A program made the position numbers and the translations under genes. A DNA stretch of 64,000 bases from Ooceraea biroi (taxonomy: Eukaryota; Arthropoda; Insecta; Hymenoptera; Formicidae), in NCBI RefSeq assembly GCF_003672135.1, contig NC_039518.1, positions 8,744,136-8,808,135 on the forward strand, given 5' to 3'. Under the pieces are notes generated by a model. It ran no database searches. It worked only from the letters and a program-made list of their open reading frames with translations, and was not told the origin of the DNA. Below, piece after piece: positions 1 through 11,243 of the stretch. Numbering within the stretch: the first letter of the stretch is position 1; every line of letters starts with the position of its first letter.

Positions 1-1187
1 AAGGCTAACGACGCCATCGACATGCCTCTCCGCGAAAAATCCATCTGGAAACGAAGCAGGCGTGAGGATCCGACGGAGTATCGCGACGGAAGAGGTATCG
101 CGCGAGCTCCAAGATCCGCGTTAACGTGTGACGTTACGTGCTCGTGCTGGATTGGACGTGGGGCACCAACTGTCCAGCGTCCAACTGTCAAACTTGGTTA
201 TGGGTACCGGCGACGTGAAACCTGTCAGACGCAAAATAGTACGGGCGAACAACGCGCACTCACCTTGCGTTCACGTTTCCGGCGACACGCGCGTTACTCG
301 AGGATAATTCTCAGCTGCACACCATTCAGAACGCACGTCCGCGTATCTCTCTCTCGCAACGTTTTAAATCAACAAAAAACCAAACGTAACTTTAACCCTC
401 CGCGATGGGCAGTGAGTACCATATGTTGGTGTGGCACATTGCGATTGGCAAAGTGACCGGTAAAAGGCGATCCGGATTGGTCCGCGTTGGCAAATCGAAA
501 CCAATAGCCACGCGATTTGCACGGTCACTCCTAGACACGAGAAGTAACTAGAGGGAATATAGGGAGTGAGGTTTTCCGTGAGCGAATAAAAAGAATGCGT
601 GAAACTGATTGGCTAGGAATGTTATTTCCCCTATATCGATACGTCCACAGAAGCATCAAAATTTGTCGCGATGTAAAATAGCCTTCGATTGATTCGGCGA
701 TAATTAGATTAGATTAGAACATCTTTTTTTTCACGTTAATCAGATTGATAAAGATTGACAGAATTTGGTTTTAGGACACAATTTATTCGATTCTGATATC
801 ATGTTTCTGGAGGAAGTTCCAACGAAATAATTAAAAGCTACAAAAATGGTATTAAAAGATGCGTTGGAAAATAAATGATGTAGTTCATACGTGAAAACTA
901 TTAATACAACATAAGTAACACGTAATTCTATTACACAGTTCTTATATTACTATAAGGTTCATGTATATATCTGTAATGTAATCGCTAATTTTGAAATATA
1001 AATATATAAATTACCAAATATACAAAGAACATTTTTATAAAGAATAATTTAACATCACTGTAATCTGGATTCATGTTCGAAGCGATATGGGATGTGTTGT
1101 TGTCTCACGAGTTTCTTCAGTCAAACGTTTGCGAAGTACTTAATTTGATCACATAGTAATAAAAATATTTTCAACCGACCGTACCTA
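1..1187. other. Left flank without a convincing gene
   Basis: I see no supported coding exon here. A 144-codon open frame at 22-456 has no recognisable domain and looks like chance in a GC-richer stretch. An ATTGGCT (reverse CCAAT box) merges into CTAGGAAT at 608-620, like other promoters in this window, so a promoter of a gene outside the window is possible. The AT-rich 660-1187 is probably the 3' UTR of the minus-strand TMEM50 gene; a minus-strand AATAAA lies near 782. Confidence 0.5.
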
Positions 1188-2029
1188 TTAACCCCATTGA
1201 TCCTCAGACCGTCCGAATTTATACGTGAGCGAGCCCAAGAAAATAAATACGTTTTGCAGGAACAGTCCTACACCTGGCCAATGATGCGGTGCACCTGTAA
1301 TAATAATATTAATGTACTTTTCTACGATTAACATATAGATATGTCAATATTCATTGCACGTACCTGCAGCCACAAAATTAGCAAACAAAATCCAACAGGC
1401 TGCTATTACTGCTGCGAATCCCATAACAAATCCAATAAACAGCCAACTCCTTGCACCTCTCGCTCCTAAACAGCCACCGTTGTAAGCTTCCCCTCTTATC
1501 TGCGCATTTGTCACTGAATTGACCCTACGGAAGTGTCGGATCAAGTTTTAGATAAGAATATTACATTACCATACTGTCGCAGAGACAGCGTTAGAAAAAG
1601 ATACTCATGTTACTCACATGAAAAGAGATATAGTACCGAATACTCCACATACGTGATACGCGTTTGCCATCTCGTCTGGATATTTTGCGTGCGCGTCTAT
1701 TATAAACCACCAGCCGACGAAAAACTGAAACCACACTTTATTAGGATGATGAACTCTGATCATACAAACGAGAAAAAAGAGAATTTTTATGCTAAACAAA
1801 TGCGCACGGCAAAATATTGCTCAGTGTGTACAATTTCTTGAAAAGCAAAAAAAGGTAGAAGGGAGAGTCGCGCTTATCAATGACAGTACGCCTGATTTAT
1901 TACAGCTATGTACGCAAATTGCAGATTTACCAGCGTGCCCGCGAACATCGAGACGAGCGCATTCCTTTTCTCACCGCCCTCAAACCACACGCAGGACGGC
2001 ACCTGCATGCTCTCGAAGCAGGATGTCAT
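1188..2029 (-). CDS. TMEM50: Transmembrane protein 50 (TMEM50A/B homologue)
   Basis: Four coding exons, read on the minus strand: 2029-1931, 1724-1618, 1524-1364 and 1294-1188. Together they give 157 aa, the length of human TMEM50A. All introns are GT-AG and the phases agree. Diagnostic stretches are FFVGWWFIIDAHAKYP, ACGV-like HVCGVFGTIS, VNSVTNAQIRGEAY, GCLGARGARSWLF and the C-terminal FKFGR-type YKFGRSEDQWG. Four hydrophobic helices predict a small multi-pass protein of the endomembrane system. In vertebrates it is placed in ER/late endosomes, with no settled biochemical function. The ATG at 2029 was chosen because it opens an MTSCFESMQ N-terminus followed by the family's GEKRN motif. It shares a 418-bp intergenic promoter with PDCD2. 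Identification is firm; function is inferred by family only. Confidence 0.93.
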
Positions 2030-2447
2030 TCTCTCGCGACTTTCCGTTGACAACGTACAGCTATCGAATCGCCGTGATTAGAGACAGCTAACCTAACAAC
2101 GACAGTTGTATCAACATATACAACACGGTGCATGGAATTCCAGAGAAACGTAAACTAGTGACATTTTCACGGCGACCTCCCAAACGGCGACTGCTTGCAA
2201 CTAATGCGTTTTCAGAATAGTTCCTAGAAAGTGGCCAATGAAAACGCGAGCAGGCTAGGGAAGCGCGTCGAGTGCATCATCGTAAACTCGTCGCTCATTT
2301 CACGTAGTCTATGGTTAAGTCGAGCTTCATAAGCACGTGGGTTTCAAAAGTGTTTTGACGTTTTGGAGTCTCATTCCCGCGAGTCTCGTTTTTACAAACT
2401 GATGACGAACGTGCAGTTTCAAGTGTTCGATTAGAGTCTTAAGCGCG
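2030..2447. promoter_or_regulatory. Bidirectional promoter of TMEM50 and PDCD2
   Basis: Only 418 bp separate the two divergent start codons, so both genes must share this space. It holds a CCAAT box at 2235-2239 followed 16 bp later by GCTAGGGAAG (2254-2263). This pair of motifs recurs in other promoters of the window. No TATA box is obvious, as expected for housekeeping genes. Transcription starts are not determined. Confidence 0.6.
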
Positions 2448-3774
2448 ATGGTCGATTTAGGATTCGTGGAGAAGTGCGAGCCATGGCGATTGGAGAGTAG
2501 ATTCTTTCCCAGCAAGGCAGGCGGTAAACCGGCCTGGCTCGACTTGAACAACATCCCCGGTAAGAAGGATCTGGAGTGCGAGTACTGCGGCGATCCCTGC
2601 GTGTTCCTGTGCCAGGTCTACGCGCCTTACGAGGAGGATGCCAATGCGTTTCACAGGACCATATACGTTTTCATGTGCAAAAAGGGCGATTGCTGCAAGC
2701 CGAATCGGAATGGTAACTTGAAGGTCTTCCGATCACAGTTGAGCAGAAGCAACAGCTTCTACCCGTCCGAACCACCTGTCGAACGAGAAGACTGGAGAAC
2801 GGATATTGGTCAGCATCGTTACACAAGTTTCGTATCTATTCTGTGATTCCCACGAGCCTACTCAAGACAATGATTGTAATCCTTTTCTTTCAGATGTGTC
2901 GCAGTGGACGAAAACATGTCGCATATGTGGAATCTTGGCGCCTAGTCATTGTGCCGAGTGTAAAGTCGCCAACTATTGTTGCCGGGTGCATCAAGTGTAC
3001 GATTGGAAGAATGGGCACAAAGGTACATGCGGCACTGAAAAGAAGACAAGTAATAACAGTTTCCTGTTTCCTGAACACGAGATTGTAATGGAGAACGATG
3101 ATCGTGCAAAAGAACATGCTGAGCAGGACGATGTCGAGAGCGAACAGAAGGAAATTGAAAAATACAATACGATGATTGACAGTGGCGAAGCTGGAACTCT
3201 TCAGCATTCAGAAGATGTGAACGATGATCTGCTACAAATGGCCAACACCGAGGACGAAATATTCGCCGAATTTCGTACGAAAATAGATGACTATCCAGAT
3301 CAAATTTTGAGGTATGCTTGTTGGTTTTTTAAGAGACGTGGACAAATTTGTAGTAACGGCTAATCTTTGTTCGACAGGTACGACAGAGGAGGAAAAATCT
3401 TGTATATCTCTCCACATAATCAGGTAGCAGACGTTCCAAAATGTCTAGAATGCAATGGCGACAGGCAGTTTGAATTTCAGGTATGTAGTTCGTTTCTAAA
3501 TCATAGGTTCTACTGGATTGCAAAAATTTGGTTCGCTATTGAATTGTTTAACAAATTTTTGCATACCATTCTAATTGATTCTAATTGAATTTAGTAGAAA
3601 AATATTTTTTAGATAATGCCACAGTTATTAAATTTTCTTGACTTAAAGGATACCGTCAATTGTCTCGATTGGGGTATCTTGGCTATTTTAACATGTAAAA
3701 AATCTTGTACACCTAATGGCAAATATATAAGAGAGTATGTATGGAAGCAGGATATTGTACAGGAGAAAACATAA
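2448..3774 (+). CDS. PDCD2: Programmed cell death protein 2 (PDCD2; fly Zfrp8), MYND zinc finger
   Basis: Four exons: 2448-2808, 2894-3311, 3378-3480, 3613-3774. They give 347 aa, against about 344 in human PDCD2. The N-terminal TYPP-type domain holds GFVEKCEPWRL, GGKPAWL and a CEYCG...FLCQ pair. The MYND finger follows at about residues 127-165 (CRICG, HCAECK, NYCCRVHQ, DWKNGHKGTC), with all zinc ligands present. An acidic linker leads to the C-terminal PDCD2_C part (YDRGGKILYIS, ECNGDRQFEFQIMPQLL, DWGILAILTCKKSC). The family acts as a chaperone for ribosomal protein uS5/RPS2 and supports stem-cell maintenance in flies. All introns are GT-AG with matching phase. The stop is followed at once by an AATAAA (3780), and a second lies at about 4162. 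Confidence 0.95.
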
Positions 3775-4719
3775 TCGTGAATAAAGATACTTTTCCTACT
3801 ATACCTTTAACATCTTATCTTTTTAGAAAATACAAATTGACAAAGTCTTTGCTTAGACCAAAAATTAATTCGTTATATAACATGTATGATATAACGAATA
3901 TATGCATATTATATATGCATACATACGTATATCCGCACCCATATGGTTAACACTTTCTATTTTTATTTGTAAACATATTTTATTTAAAAAATATAATTCT
4001 TAATATGGTAACTGTTTCCTGAGTACTATCACATAATTCTGTTGTTCATAAATTATATATTATATGTAAGAACTATAAATCGTTGTATATAGTGTTACAA
4101 ATTAATTACAATACTTATAGGAACAGTTAACATAGCCGTCTATATAATTATCATAGGAAACACAATAAAAAATACAATATGATCCAATCATAAGATATAA
4201 TTCTGTTCCCGGAAAAACAAAATCTACAAAGGAAATTTGTCTTGGATCACATTCTACAATATGCCGCTAAACAATTTTCATTGTTAAACACACCAAGTAT
4301 GTGCTTTGAAATACAAAAATGAACATTGAATATCTTATCAGAAAAAGAAAAAATCATAGAAAACCAATATGATCAAATGTATAAAAATAATGATAATCAA
4401 TGTGAAAAAAAAACACAATCTATATTAATTGTGGATAATTGTGGATAATTTGTTGCGAGTTGCTTGAAAATAACCTTTCACAAATTGTCATTTTGCAACA
4501 TGTAACATTACTCTATAACAATTACTTTTCGTATATATGTATGATAAGCAAATCGCATTGGCTAAATCATATGGTCATTATGAGATTATAATTTTCTCAA
4601 CCCTTAAGAGATATAATTTATAATACTGGACCGTTATAACTAAAAATAAACAACACGTCAATCTCTTAATTGAAACATCGTATCGTAAAGATGATACGAC
4701 AAATAATAATTATAAATCA
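3775..4719. other. Convergent 3' intergenic region
   Basis: AT-rich DNA between the convergent ends of PDCD2 and the large TUT1-like gene. It holds forward AATAAA signals near 3780 and 4162. Minus-strand ones lie near 3966-3989, beyond the TUT1-like stop. A short direct repeat of TTGTGGATAA occurs at about 4428-4450. No coding potential is seen. Confidence 0.6.
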
Positions 4720-7700
4720 TTATGTTTCACCAGATCTCATTTTCTTTGCCTTCTTTGACGACGAGGAAGCTCTTTTCTGGGAAGTTGACAAAGTAATATT
4801 ATAGTGTAAAACCGTCACACTTTCGTTACAATACTGTTTGAAGCGTTTAAGCATTAATGTCGGGACAGCTTTCGTTAAATTGTGCGCGAGATCAAACGGA
4901 TCTTGCACACACATGGATGAATCAATGCGGAAGTATTCGGCCTTTGCACTCGACATTTGTGACACGTAAAGCGTCATAGCTTCAGGTAAACTAGTTTGTT
5001 CCGTAAACGATTCCTTGTAGCACACTTTACCTAATAGCGGACACACGATGCAATGCATGTAATCGAACTCTCCATAATATCTGAAAAATCCTAACAATAA
5101 TTCATCTATTGGCAATTCAGGTATGTGAATAGGAACTGTACTGCCCACTCCAGTCTCCCAGCCTGAAACACATATATTAAAAATATGTTGTATGCCAAAA
5201 CAGAAAAAGCGTATATATCAAATATCTTTTATTATTCACGAATTAATAGATACTTAGTTTCGAATTGTCAAATCGCTTACTCACCACTAACAATCTTCGA
5301 TTCGTTGTGGCTCTTGATTAAATCAGCAACACTTGGTATTCTATACTGGACTTGCAGATAAAAGATGACGAGCCAGGTGAGGGCGTAATTCGTGATTGCC
5401 TTGGAACCACTTAAACCGCTCAACGACATCCACTTTTTCAGGAACAATATTAATTTTTGGCAAGGCGGGTACGCCGTGTTGAAGGACCTGAATTTAATGT
5501 TTAATGAGATACACTGATGAAATTTTTAGAGGACTAGTTTTACTAGTAAACCCACATACTTAATAAGCTTGGAATTTTCCACTGAAAGACCATTTGTAAA
5601 CGAGAGATCGCAATGCAATCCTATTAATCTGTGCCTCAATTTTATGAGAGGAGTCCTGCTTCTCTCTAAAGTTAACTCTATTTCCCAATTATCACTATTA
5701 GTACGCAAGCAGTTCTGTATCCGTTTGCTCCTCCTTTTAATTACATTAAGGTCGGTATTTTCATCACCTATCACATTAGAAAAGTTTGTTATACATTGGA
5801 AATATATGAAAAATTAATTATATTATAGAAATTAGTTGTATATATCTACCGAAATTAAGATACAGGTCGATGTCGCTATTTGGCAGCGCCAAGCCAGTTA
5901 TTCTCGAGCCAAAAATACACATTTCCACAGGCAAATTGTAAGTTTTAAATGCGTGCTCCAACTCGGTTTTTAGTTGAATCGGTCTTGGATCGTTCAAGAC
6001 ATTTTCCGCCTCTTTAAACAGTTTGGCAACGGTTTCGTCGATATTTTTCAGTAACTTTTGCACAGTTGGCGGTAGCGGCGTAATTGCGAAGTCCTTAGTG
6101 TTTTCTAAATACTGATGCGTCCGTTTCTGGCGGTGGATGGAGTAAGTCATAGTAGGGGTTTTCCTATCGTACCACAAAGTGGCGCATGTTATGCAGAAAC
6201 CAAAGTTTGAATTGTCACTGATATACTCGATGCTAGTATGCCGTTGAAGATGTTCCATAAAATCTATCTTCCTTTTGTATCTGAAGTTGCATGTGACGCA
6301 AGCGAAATATTGGATGCTGTACCACAAGGCTTTTAATTCTTCCACCATATTCTCCATTTGTACGAGTAATTGTACGCGTTTTATCTTGTGTAAAAGAGAA
6401 AGCATATGAGTCGTGATCATAGCTGTAGGCAACGTCATGTTGCAAGCGTAGCAACGAGTGCGCGTAGATGTACTATACGTCATCAGCTCTTGCAGTTGTT
6501 CGAACTTTTCATCGCCTGCGTGCTTCTTAAGCATCTCTAAATGTCTAACGTGCTCCGTACTACGAATATGATCAAAGAACTCGTGCACGTTGCACGCATG
6601 TTGAACATTGCACAGAAGACACAAGTAAAGATTTAGATTTTGGCCAGAAACTTGAGCATAAACCTTTATGCTTAATTTAATCTTCTCTAGCGCCTCCTTC
6701 TTGCAAATGAACATAATTTCCTCAAACTCTAGAAACCTTTTTTTATAAATTTGATTGTAATAATCCAGAGCGTTTATGCTAATTTCATCTGGTACCAACT
6801 TGGACAAGTTTTCCAATTGCGGGTTTCTTATTAATACATTTATATCTGCAGATACTTCAGGAGACATGAAAAAGCGAGGAGCGCTTTCCTCGCTTTTATT
6901 TGATTCGCATTCATATTTGGAATCATTACTCGTTTTAATCTCAAAGTTATCAGCTTGTCGCACTAATATTCTCGAATTACCTGATACATCCGTAGGAGGT
7001 TCTATCTTTGGACATTCAAGCGTGTTGTGCTCCATCTTTGGTGAAGGCGCAGGATACATATCACGATACACGAGATTGTACTTATGCAAAGTACTTTCAA
7101 GCTGATGAAGATGTACTTGTTTATCTCCGAAGTGCGTAATTATATTTTTAGTAGACTGTAACGCACAGTGGCAAATGAAGCAAACATACTTAAATTGTTC
7201 CCGGATCGAGCAGTTTGGTTTTGTATGAGCCCTTCTACGTATTTTAATGTATAACACAGGTTGCTCCGTAGCTTGCAGAGTTCCATTATCGTTTTTCCAA
7301 GAGATTATACTTAAAAATTCAAATAGTTCCAAATAATCTTTTGCATTATTAGAAGAATTATACTCTTCTTTTTTAATTTGTACTAATTTAACCATGTTCT
7401 CTTCATGTTTACATTTAGTGAAGTGCTGTTGCAATAATAATACGCCATGTATTATTTCGTTACAGAACGAGCATTTAAACATCGGATAGTCTTTAAATCT
7501 TGAACTGGAAATATCAACTAATAATTTAATTTTAAATGTGGAAGTCTTATTATTAACTTCTGACGAAATAAAAGACTTTACGGTATCTTTATGCAGTGTC
7601 ATTTCATGATTTACTAAATCATTTCCTTCGATTATTTTATCACATTTGTCACAAGTGAGCGTTGCTGTAAATGCGTTACAATATTTAGAACACACTATGC

Positions 7701-10347
7701 CGTCCAAGTTTCTGATATTTAACTGTATTGGCCTAATAATTTCTTTTCCCGTTTCAAATTTTACAATATACTTTGCTTGATTGAAGAGTTCTACAAACAA
7801 AACGTGCTGCTTATTGACTATATGCCTTTTTGTTGAAATGGGTACAAATGCATCACACAAAATACAAAACAACGCAGTATCCAAGACAGTATCATCATTG
7901 CTTTCATCATCTTCCTCAGAAGTGCAGGGTAACTTCTTTTTCTCCGTATCATCCAAATTTTGTGATCCGATATTTTTACGTACCTTCTCACATTTCTTAT
8001 GTCTGTTTCCTCTTAAATGTCCATCAATATTATAGTAAGATAACATTGGACATTGGCACCATGCACAAAAAAAATTGTCTAGATCTCTCATGACTATCCC
8101 CCAGTTTAATAACTGTCTGCATTCCAAATCTGACAAATCGGCAAGGCTCTCCAGAAAGTCCGACATTCGCTTATCAATATCTGAATGATTTGCACAGGAT
8201 AAATGTTGCTCCACCTCCTTAATACACCTTTGAAATGTACACTCGCATAGGTCACAATACCATTCTTTATTGAAGCGCGTTATACGATGCACCAGAAAAT
8301 ATTTATAAACATTAGTAAATTTGATCTCCAGTGAATTAGCCACTCCTCCAAGAGGATTTAAAACCTTGTCCGTACATTTTTGCTCGTTTTGGTCTATTGT
8401 TTTTACTTTTTTAGTCTCTGATTTAATATCTTCTGATTTAATATGTTCTATTGAAGTATCTCTATCAACAGAAACACTGCTGTGCTTGGCACAAGCTGTG
8501 CTAGCTTGGCTTGTAACATCATGTAATCTTGGTTCAACACTTTTAACATCTTCTGCTTGGCTCGTAGCATCATGTAACCTTTGTTTAATACTTTTAACAG
8601 CTTTAATATCTTTAACGTATTGACTTGTAGTATTACATAACCTTTCTTCAATCAAACTTCCCATAACTTCATTTTTTATTAACCACATGTAGTGTTCATG
8701 TCCCTCTGTTTTGAGATGTGACACAACCTTAGACATGTCATGTATTGTATATTGACAGTGTATACAATAGTACTTTTGCAGTCTCAACATCACTAGTCCA
8801 TGAGTCAAAAACTTTCTACATTTCTTGTCTGACAACTTGATCAAATATTTCGGAAACTTTGATATTTTGATGTCTGAGTGACTTTGCTCTGAATGGTACA
8901 TTGCCTCGTCAATGTTTGGAAATATAATGTTGCATGGATAACAGTACCATTCGTTTTTGTAACATGTTATGCCTTGTGCTATGAGATATTTATATGTTTT
9001 AGCACTTTTATTCCACTGCGACTTTGAATCAAAAGTAGAATCATTAACATTAACTTTAATCTGCGTTTTTATAACAGGTTCTGGTTCGATAACATGTTCC
9101 ATTAAGGTCTCTTCATCAGCAAAATCCTTGCTTTTCACGCTACTTGTATCATCATCTGAGTTTTCTTGGACATTTTCAATATCTCCTTTTATTATTGTAG
9201 TAGCATTTATGTGTCCTTGATGTCTCTTTCCCATGACATGTGATACAATATTACTTAAACCATGTATCTTACATTGACAGTATACGCAAAAGTAACGTTC
9301 CAGCAGAGCCTCTATAACTATTCCGTGATTGAAGAACTGCTCGCAATCCATGTCCAAGATTTTGTCGATATTCAGAAAATCTGATACACTAATCTTAATA
9401 TCTGAATGAGTTTCATGTAAATGATGTTTTGCCATGGTGACATTTTGTTGCCGACACTTGCACAGGTAACAGTACCATTGTCGCTTATAATACGTTATAC
9501 AGTGTGCCAGCAAAATTTTATATATATCAACAGATTTTCTCTTCAGTGACATTCGTGAAAGTGGAAAATCATATCTGGCAATTTTGTTTGTTACCTGTGC
9601 AGAATCATTCAAAGGGTCTCTTGAAAGCTTATCCTCACAAATTGCTTGCGTTTCTGTAGAAGAGTCCAAATCATACGCATATTTCGTTAAAGCCTCAGCA
9701 TCGGCATAAAGAACGTCGCTTTTCATGCTACTTATGACATTATCTAAGTTCTCTTGGACATTTTCAACACTTTTTATCATTGTAGCAGCATTTAAATGTC
9801 CTTGATGTCTCCTTCCGTTGATATGTGATGCAATATTACCTAAACCATATAGCTGGCATTGACAGTATACACAAAAGTAACGTTCTAATAGCAGAGCCTC
9901 TATAACTATTCCATGATTGAAGAACTGTTCGCAATCCATGTCCAGGATTTTGCCGATATTCAGAAAATCTGATATACTAAGGGCAATATCTGAATGAGTG
10001 TCTTGTAAATGAAGTTTTGCCACGATGACATTTTGTTGCCGACACATGCACAGGTAACAATACCATTCCCCCTTGTAATACGTTATACAGTGTGCCAGCA
10101 AAAGTTTATACATATCAAGAGATTTATTCTTCGACGACAGTGAAAGCAGAAGATCATTTCTAACTTCGTTTGTTATCTGTGCAGAGTCACTCAAAGCGTC
10201 TCTTAAAAACTTATTCTCACAAATTGCTTTCATTTCTGTAAAGTCCAGCTCGTACATACATCTCATTGAAGCCTCTTCATCGGCGAAAACATCGCTCTCC
10301 GCACTACTATTGTCCAAGTTTTCCCAAACACTTTCGATATCTTCCAT
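4720..10347 (-). CDS. Giant zinc-finger TUT1-like nucleotidyltransferase (terminal uridylyl/poly(A) transferase), copy 1
   Basis: Exons 10347-5850, 5767-5560, 5487-5285, 5162-4720 give 1783 aa. The start is the ATG at 10347 (MEDIESVWEN); the frame is open 30 bases further up, but without an ATG. Residues 1-790 hold four tandem modules, each with a WYCYLC-type and an FCVYCQC-type finger ending in HxxxxxH (U1-like). At least eight more C2H2/U1-like fingers follow. The catalytic core starts near residue 1477: FGSRITGLALPNSDIDLYL has the nucleotidyltransferase G-S and D-x-D; CDLSFTNGLSVENSK supplies the third Asp; the PAP-associated part has LLLGFFRYYGEFDY. The core resembles human TUT1 (U6 snRNA uridylyltransferase), but I see no RRM. 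An active RNA tailing enzyme with a huge nucleic-acid-binding N-terminus is inferred. Substrate is unknown. A paralogue sits at 13776-16629. Confidence 0.88.
8503..8643 (-). repeat. Short coding minisatellite in the TUT1-like gene
   Basis: Residues about 569-615 repeat a 15-20-residue unit three times around the core RL(C/H)(N/D)(T/A/V)TSQ followed by a lysine-valine segment (RLCNTTSQ, RLHDATSQ, RLHDVTSQ). It lies in the linker between zinc-finger modules 3 and 4. Confidence 0.75.
9184..10338 (-). repeat. Internal tandem duplication of a ~190-residue double zinc-finger module
   Basis: Within the giant TUT1-like exon, residues about 4-193 and 194-388 are repeats of each other (period about 575 nt). 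Shared landmarks are LLAHCITYYK, WYCYLC, CRQQNV, THSDI, SDFLNI, KILDMDCEQFFNHGIVIEAL, RYFCVYCQC and RHQGH. A more diverged third unit runs from about residue 389 (TYKYLIAQGITCYKNEWYC). A fourth lies at about 678-790 (YKYFLVHRITRFNKEWYC). Units 1 and 2 remain close at the DNA level, which points to recent duplication. Confidence 0.9.
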
Positions 10348-11243
10348 TATGCAGAAGAAGATTGATCTTCCTATCAAAATTTAAGTTTGAGAAACAGTAA
10401 TTATCGGAAATTTCGTACTTAAAATGGATATCGAATAATCGCACATAATAAATTCTTACGAGTCACAAAGCAGAAATGCGTAGTAGCAATTCGTCGAATG
10501 TATCGTCTTACATGCCGATAGTAATGAATCGCTAGTATTCACGATTTATTTGTTCAACAATAAATCTATCTTTTACTTTTAAAGCCGAGATTTCTCACTC
10601 ATTCCGATTCCTATAAATCATACCAATAATTATACTAATGTAACACGATATAATTTATAAAGAAATACATACGGTATGATACACCTTGCGTAGCTGGCAA
10701 CATGGACGATGGAGTATGGACTATTAGTTCAATTGGCACGAATTCAAATATTTGGCTCCTTCGCACAGAACGCGGCAAAACTTAGCTAGGGAATATGACA
10801 GCAACGTCTTGTCGTAAAGGAGACGTTGATTGGCTACCACGGTATTCCCTAGCAAGCGTTGCCGCGCTGTGAAGGAGCCATTTTGTGCGACTGCCGTAAG
10901 TGTCGCAAGCGATCATTTACAGTTCTGAAGAGTTTTATAAATAATCTGTAAAATTAGAGAGGTAAGACATATTATATATTTTATTTCAATGAATTATTGC
11001 CTTTCTGTTAACAGAACTATTTGCTTATGAATAAAATTTTAAAGTAGAAAAAGAAATTCTAACCTATAAAAGTAACTATATATATTAGCGAAATATTAAA
11101 AGTAAAGTTTTTCGAAGTAAAATAATATGAAAAATTTAATAAATTTGTAGATTACAGCGAAAATAAGTATGATATATTGAGCACTATTAAGGCTAAAAGC
11201 TCTAATTCAATTCAACCGTTACTCTGTATTTTTAGCCAGAACC
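10348..11243. promoter_or_regulatory. Divergent promoter of TUT1-like gene and crooked neck, with crn 5' UTR intron
   Basis: The two start codons are 896 bp apart, divergent. The crn leader looks spliced: a donor AG|GTAAGA at 10961/10962 and an acceptor TTTTTAG at 11231-11235, 8 bp before the crn ATG. The region holds the palindrome at 10753-10880, which contains a CTAGGGAAT and its inverted copy ATTCCCTAG, with an ATTGG (reverse CCAAT) at 10829-10833. Confidence 0.6.
10753..10880. repeat. Imperfect palindrome in the TUT1-like/crn promoter
   Basis: The left arm starting TGGCTCCTTCGCACAG (10753) and the right arm ending CTGTGAAGGAGCCA (10880) are inverted copies of about 40 bp, with small indels. 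They also share GCGGCAA and CTAGGGAAT blocks. The spacer is about 45 bp. It could be a MITE remnant recruited into the promoter, or paired promoter elements facing each gene. Confidence 0.8.

Noticed and set aside
22..456. 144-codon plus-strand open frame at the left edge
   Set aside because: No domain, arginine-rich composition typical of chance frames in CpG-rich DNA, and no matching splice structure.
1533..1841. 102-codon plus frame over TMEM50
   Set aside because: Antisense to two conserved TMEM50 exons and the intron between them.
6776..7105. Plus-strand frames antisense to the giant TUT1-like exon (for example 6776-7105, 8321-8623)
   Set aside because: They are shadows of a long, well-supported minus-strand coding exon and carry no recognisable domain.
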